DNA of 64,000 nt, from contig NZ_VOGY01000001.1 of assembly GCF_008033385.1 (NCBI RefSeq), forward strand, positions 62,001-126,000, in the 5' to 3' direction. The translations under genes and the position numbers were made by a program. Of this stretch, positions 60,067 to 64,000 are shown in pieces; position 1 is the stretch's first letter, and every line of letters begins with the position of its first letter. Under the pieces are notes generated by a model, which was not told the origin of the DNA, searched no databases, and was given only the letters and a program-made list of their open reading frames with translations. Source of the stretch: Algibacter pacificus (lineage in GTDB: Bacteria; Bacteroidota; Bacteroidia; Flavobacteriales; Flavobacteriaceae).

Positions 60067-61131
60067 TTAATCCATTTTAGGTAAGCCTCCTTTTAAATTG
60101 AAAAGGCTTTTAGAAAAAGAATGCTTATTCAGAATTTCAATAGCAGCTTGACTTCGGATACCCGATTTGCAATACACCAAAAGGGCTTTGTTTTGTGGGA
60201 TTTCATCTAACCTTTTATCAAGTTCTTTTAAAGGAATATGAAGACTTTCTATGCTGTAATCATCACGTTCGGCACTTGTTCTCACATCCAGCACATTGTA
60301 TTTTAATTTGTCTTTGATATAATCTTCAAAAGTAATTTCTGTTATTTTCGATGCTATTCCGCAGAAACTTTCATAATTATCTTGCAACGCTTCAATTTGA
60401 ATGGTTGTGTTTTTTTCAAAATTAAAAATAAGTTGTTCCGAAGAAAGGGCATTATAAGTTAAGATTTTACCCGAAAGCACGCGCCCTAATTCTAAAATTA
60501 TTTTTAGCACTTCATTAGCTTGCAAACTGCCTATAATTCCTGGTAATACACCAAGAACGCCAATTTCGGAACAATTAGGAACCTCATTTGGTTTAGGAGG
60601 CGTAGGGTATAAGCACCGATAAGTTGGACCATTTTTATAATTAAATACTGAAATTTGACCTTCAAACTTAAAAATAGATCCAAAAACAATGGGTTTATTT
60701 GATAGTATCGCGGCATCGTTTATTAAATAACGTGTCGGGAAATTATCGGTTCCATCCACAATAATATCATATTTAGAAAATAACCCAATAGCATTTTCTA
60801 CAGTTATTTTTTTTATATGAACTTGGAATGTAATGAATGGGTTTAACCGAGTTAATTTTTGGGCAGCAACCTCTGCTTTCAAGTTACCTAAATCATCATG
60901 AGAATATAAAACCTGACGCTGTAAATTACTTTGGTCTATGGTGTCGTGATCTGCAATGCCAAGCGTTCCAACTCCTGCTGCGGCTAAATATTGCAAAATA
61001 GGACAGCCCAAACCACCAGCTCCAATAACTAAAACTTTGGCTTGTTTTAATTTGAGTTGCCCAGAGTCATTAATTGCATTTAAAATTAAATGGCGGCTGT
61101 ATTGTTGTTGTTCTTCAGTAGATAAATTCAT
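60067..61131 (-). CDS. thiF: ThiF/MoeB-type adenylyltransferase with rhodanese domain
   Basis: 354 residues from the ATG at 61131, which overlaps the thiH stop by one base (TAATG). IGAGGLGCPILQYLAAAGVG at about 36-55 binds ATP, DHDTIDQSNLQRQ and VDGTDNFPTRYLIND are E1-family motifs. The C-terminal 100 residues are a rhodanese domain with active Cys in LLVYCKSGIRSQ. The CXXC pairs for structural zinc in E. coli ThiF/MoeB are not visible. In this thiamine run it should adenylate and sulfurate ThiS, which is outside the window; a MoeB role is possible. Confidence 0.88.
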   Translation of the reverse strand: MNLSTEEQQQYSRHLILNAINDSGQLKLKQAKVLVIGAGGLGCPILQYLAAAGVGTLGIADHDTIDQSNLQRQVLYSHDDLGNLKAEVAAQKLTRLNPFITFQVHIKKITVENAIGLFSKYDIIVDGTDNFPTRYLINDAAILSNKPIVFGSIFKFEGQISVFNYKNGPTYRCLYPTPPKPNEVPNCSEIGVLGVLPGIIGSLQANEVLKIILELGRVLSGKILTYNALSSEQLIFNFEKNTTIQIEALQDNYESFCGIASKITEITFEDYIKDKLKYNVLDVRTSAERDDYSIESLHIPLKELDKRLDEIPQNKALLVYCKSGIRSQAAIEILNKHSFSKSLFNLKGGLPKMD

Positions 61132-62243
61132 TATTCCCAATTATTACTCCAATCTTTCCAAACCACTTCCAAACCTTGATCTTTAAGCATTTCAGTGACA
61201 GCTTCTGTAGAGCGTTCATCCGAAATTTCAAATTGTTCCAAAGATTCTGGAGCTACGGCATAACCTCCGGGGTTTGTTTTAGATTCCGCGCTTATGGAGG
61301 TGACGCCAAGGTTTACAATATTATTCCGAAACACTTCACTTTCACGAGTAGACATCGAGAGTTCCACATCTTCATCAAGTAATCTAAAAGCGCAAATAAG
61401 TTGTACTAAATCTGGGTCGGTCATTTCTACCTTAGGATCTAAACCTCCCGAATGTGGTCTAAGCCTTGGAAACGAAATGGAGTACTTTGTTTTCCAATAG
61501 GTTTTCTGTAAATATTTTAAATGTAGTGCGGTAAAGAAACTATCGGCTCGCCAATCTTCCAAACCAAATAATGCACCCAACCCAATTTTATGAATACCTG
61601 CTTTGCCTAATCGATCTGGTGTGTCTAATCTAAAATCAAAATTCGATTTTTTACCTTTAGGATGGTGTTTTTTATATTCTTCCCGGTGGTAAGTTTCTTG
61701 ATAAACGAGTACGGCAAAAAGGCCGCTATCAATCAATTTTTCGTATTCATCTTGATGTAGCGGTTGTACCTCAATAGTGATATTCGAAAACTGTGAACGG
61801 ATTAATTTCAGCGCATTTTCAATATAATCTACACCAACCGTTTTGTTGGCTTCCCCTGTTACCAAAAGGATATGGTCGTAGCCCTTATCTTTTAAATAAG
61901 CCACTTCTTTAAGAATTTCTTTATCCGTTAAAGTTCTACGCGGAATTTTATTGGTCATGCTAAAGCCGCAATACGTGCAAATATTTTGGCACTCGTTACT
62001 TAAGTACATAGGCGCGTACATTTGCATGGTATTACCAAAGCGTTTTTTAGTTAGCTGTTTGCTTAGTTGCGCCATTTCTTCTAAATAGGGCTTTGCAGCA
62101 GGAGAAATCAACGCTTTAAAATCTTCTAAATCTCGTTTAGAATGACCTAAAGCACGCAGCACATCGCTTTCTGTTTTAGAAAATATGCTTTGTAAGGTAT
62201 CCTCCCAATTGTAAGTATCAAATATGTTTTTGAAACTGCTCAT
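61131..62243 (-). CDS. thiH: 2-iminoacetate synthase (ThiH)
   Basis: 370 residues. Radical-SAM cluster cysteines C85, C89 and C92 in CQNICTYCGF. VTGEANKTVGVDYI and SISFPRLRPHSGG are family motifs. It splits tyrosine to give dehydroglycine for the thiazole ring, the anaerobic-type alternative to ThiO. Seven bases after thiG. Confidence 0.95.
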   Translation of the reverse strand: MSSFKNIFDTYNWEDTLQSIFSKTESDVLRALGHSKRDLEDFKALISPAAKPYLEEMAQLSKQLTKKRFGNTMQMYAPMYLSNECQNICTYCGFSMTNKIPRRTLTDKEILKEVAYLKDKGYDHILLVTGEANKTVGVDYIENALKLIRSQFSNITIEVQPLHQDEYEKLIDSGLFAVLVYQETYHREEYKKHHPKGKKSNFDFRLDTPDRLGKAGIHKIGLGALFGLEDWRADSFFTALHLKYLQKTYWKTKYSISFPRLRPHSGGLDPKVEMTDPDLVQLICAFRLLDEDVELSMSTRESEVFRNNIVNLGVTSISAESKTNPGGYAVAPESLEQFEISDERSTEAVTEMLKDQGLEVVWKDWSNNWE

Positions 62244-62249
62244 AGATTT

Positions 62250-63023
62250 TTAGTTTAAAAAACTGGTTAACGGACTACTCGCTTCAGCTTTTTTGTGGAC
62301 TATAGGCGCTAGTTTGGCATTATAAGCCATGCGTCCGGCTTCAACAGCTAGTTTAAATGCGATAGCCATGGCTGTTGGATTTTGTGAAACAGCAATAGCG
62401 GTATTTACCAAAACAGCGTGGGCTCCTAATTCCATAGCATATGCCGCGTGTGATGGCGCGCCAATACCAGCATCGACGATGACAGGCACGTTACTTTGGT
62501 CGATTATAATTTCTAGAAAATCTTGTGTTTTTAAACCTTTATTACTACCAATAGGTGCACCTAAAGGCATTACGCATTGCGTGCCTACTTCTTCCAATCG
62601 TTTACATAAAACGGGATCGGCATGAATATAAGGCATCACTACAAAACCGAGTTTTACAAGTTCTTCGGCTGCTTTTAAGGTTTCAATAGGGTCGGGTAGT
62701 AAATATTTTGGATCCGGATGAATTTCTAATTTAATCCAATTGGTTTCTAATGCTTCCCGTGATAATTGTGCCGCAAAAACCGCTTCTTTTGCATTTCGAA
62801 CTCCCGATGTATTGGGTAATAAATTAATTCTTGGATGGTCTAAATGTGTTAATAGATCATCTTGCTTATCTTGAACATCAACACGTTTTAGAGCAACGGT
62901 TATCAGTTCACTTTCTGAAGCTAATAAGGCGGATTTCATTAATGCTGAGGAACTAAATTTTCCTGTGCCTGTAAACAATCTAGAGCAAAATGTTTTATCT
63001 GCTATTTGTAATGTATCATTCAT
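62250..63023 (-). CDS. thiG: Thiazole synthase
   Basis: 257 residues, TIM barrel. FTGTGKFSS at the front, the Schiff-base Lys in VALKRVD (about 45-51), [19 protein letters not shown] and NTAIA near the end. It builds the thiazole phosphate from deoxyxylulose phosphate, ThiS thiocarboxylate and the ThiH product. 35 bases after thiE. Confidence 0.95.
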   Translation of the reverse strand: MNDTLQIADKTFCSRLFTGTGKFSSSALMKSALLASESELITVALKRVDVQDKQDDLLTHLDHPRINLLPNTSGVRNAKEAVFAAQLSREALETNWIKLEIHPDPKYLLPDPIETLKAAEELVKLGFVVMPYIHADPVLCKRLEEVGTQCVMPLGAPIGSNKGLKTQDFLEIIIDQSNVPVIVDAGIGAPSHAAYAMELGAHAVLVNTAIAVSQNPTAMAIAFKLAVEAGRMAYNAKLAPIVHKKAEASSPLTSFLN

Positions 63024-63058
63024 AATAAAGTCACTTTTACAAAAGGTTTTAACGTTTT

Positions 63059-63712
63059 TTAATTTTTTGGTGTTTCCGGTTCCCAGCGTTGTTCTAAAGG
63101 TTTACTACCATTTATAAGTTCTTTAAATTTGCTTATTTTATTAAAATCCTGTGTTATTTCTCCCGAAACAGCTAAACCATAAGCGCCAGTAATCATTATA
63201 TCTAAAACATCATTTAGGGTGATGCCTCCAATGGCAATAATTGGCGTTTTGCTATTTAAGTTAGTAATAATTTCGGTATAACCTTTTTCACCTAAAACAG
63301 GGCTTAAGTTATCTTTTGTTTCTGTAAAACGAAAAGGACCTAAACCTATATAATCTACCTTTTGCTCTATGAGCTTTTGGCAATCGGTTAGCGTGTTAGC
63401 GGTTCCACCAATAATTTGCCAAGAGGCTAATCCTTTTCTAGCAATAGTTGGGGAAGTATCCGATTTTCCTAAGTGTACACCATCGGCTTTAACCTCGGCT
63501 GCTACTTTATAATAATCGTTTATAATTAACCGTGTTTGAAAATGATTGGTAATTTCTCTCGCTTTTTTTGCTGTTTCTAAAACAGTTTTAAGGTCCATTT
63601 TCTTTAAGCGTAATTGCACCAATTCGGCCCCAGCAGCGCATGCACTATGAATATTATTTAAATGGTCTTGTGGCGTAGCGCCTTGCGATATGTAATGTAA
63701 TTTAGCTATCAT
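63059..63712 (-). CDS. thiE: Thiamine phosphate synthase
   Basis: 217 residues. [34 protein letters not shown] (keys: IINDYY, DGVHLG), [13 protein letters not shown] and [11 protein letters not shown] match ThiE. It couples the pyrimidine and thiazole halves. The C-terminal 15 residues ([17 protein letters not shown]) are an extension. One base separates it from the thiD stop. Confidence 0.94.
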   Translation of the reverse strand: MIAKLHYISQGATPQDHLNNIHSACAAGAELVQLRLKKMDLKTVLETAKKAREITNHFQTRLIINDYYKVAAEVKADGVHLGKSDTSPTIARKGLASWQIIGGTANTLTDCQKLIEQKVDYIGLGPFRFTETKDNLSPVLGEKGYTEIITNLNSKTPIIAIGGITLNDVLDIMITGAYGLAVSGEITQDFNKISKFKELINGSKPLEQRWEPETPKN

Positions 63713-63713
63713 A

Positions 63714-64000
63714 TTATTTTTTTGAATGAAATCCTAATAGTGATTTATTAGAACTTAAAAATTTTTCGGTGTATTGTTTACCTTTTTTGCATGCTTTTAA
63801 TATAGGATATCCTAGCGCTAAATAGCTGGTTATAGCGGAAGATAAAACACAACCACTACCATGTTTTTCGGAGCAGTTGAATGATTTGGGATTTAAAGTA
63901 AATTGTTTTTTATTGATAAGAAAAAGCACATCTCTTCCTATGTTATCTGTGCGATGTCCGCCTTTTAAAAGCACATTAGTTTTGGATGCAATATAAGCCA
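63714..64000 (-). CDS. thiD: C-terminal part of HMP/HMP-phosphate kinase ThiD, cut by the window edge
   Basis: The frame is open through the right edge (about 95 codons visible); no start codon is in view, and the GTG at 63974 is internal. NVLLKGGH and EKHGSGCVLSSAITSYLALG (anion hole GSGC with catalytic Cys as usual in ThiD) identify a ribokinase-like hydroxymethylpyrimidine kinase. It phosphorylates the pyrimidine precursor before ThiE. The promoter or a TPP riboswitch, if present, lies beyond the window. Confidence 0.9.
   Translation of the reverse strand, partial: AYIASKTNVLLKGGHRTDNIGRDVLFLINKKQFTLNPKSFNCSEKHGSGCVLSSAITSYLALGYPILKACKKGKQYTEKFLSSNKSLLGFHSKK

Overview
The window is AT-rich and read as a marine or soil member of the Flavobacteriaceae (Bacteroidota). 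The evidence is a gliding-motility gldA, a PafA-type phosphatase, methionine synthase split into two genes, promoters of the TTTG-N18-TAnnTTTG kind, and many genes with TTG/GTG starts or very short leaders. No rRNA, tRNA, CRISPR array or complete insertion sequence was found.

Layout. 1-3300 is accessory DNA: the truncated start of a membrane protein, a group II intron-like scrap, a decayed antitoxin, an intact RelE/ParE-type toxin-antitoxin pair and two orphan genes whose 3' ends carry GTTAGGC/GCCTAAC motifs, like cassette boundaries. 3.5-31 kb is a sulfur supercluster. A SAM-I riboswitch precedes metY, a MetX-aspartokinase-homoserine dehydrogenase triple fusion and metZ. An Rrf2 regulator follows, then the sulfate assimilation run DUF2061-cysH-cysD-cysN-sulfite reductase-siroheme genes-ferredoxin reductase, then cysE-cysM. 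A second SAM-I riboswitch precedes split metH, a ClC channel and metF. Within it sits an SPFH/zinc-ribbon pair on the other strand.

31-46 kb holds a PagL-like lipid A deacylase with a GIN lipoprotein, ackA-pta, gldA, and an aromatic amino acid operon (pheA, aminotransferase, tyrA, DAHP synthase-chorismate mutase). That operon is preceded by what looks like a complete attenuator: promoter, a 25-codon leader peptide with 11 aromatic residues, and a terminator. rsgA, dtd, a MazG-like gene, aroA and queA follow. 46-60 kb has rlmN, a polyprenyl synthase, a transglutaminase/alpha-E/ATP-grasp trio, a SprT-like protease, manC, a DUF389 protein, mlaEF-like ABC genes, pafA and an exported nuclease. 60-64 kb is the thiamine run thiD(partial)-thiE-thiG-thiH-thiF on the minus strand.

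How the genes work together. Sulfate is activated by CysDN, reduced by CysH and the siroheme sulfite reductase (electrons probably from the ferredoxin reductase), and fixed into cysteine by CysE/CysM or into homocysteine by MetY/MetZ using acyl-homoserine from the fusion protein. MetF and MetH then make methionine, with SAM feedback through two riboswitches.

The main discoveries to follow up are the Phe/Tyr attenuator, a HEPN-like domain fused to sulfite reductase, the MetX-AK-HSD fusion with altered kinase motifs, a structured repeat element in three copies with compensating stem changes, and palindromes around the Rrf2 gene and its neighbouring cys promoter.
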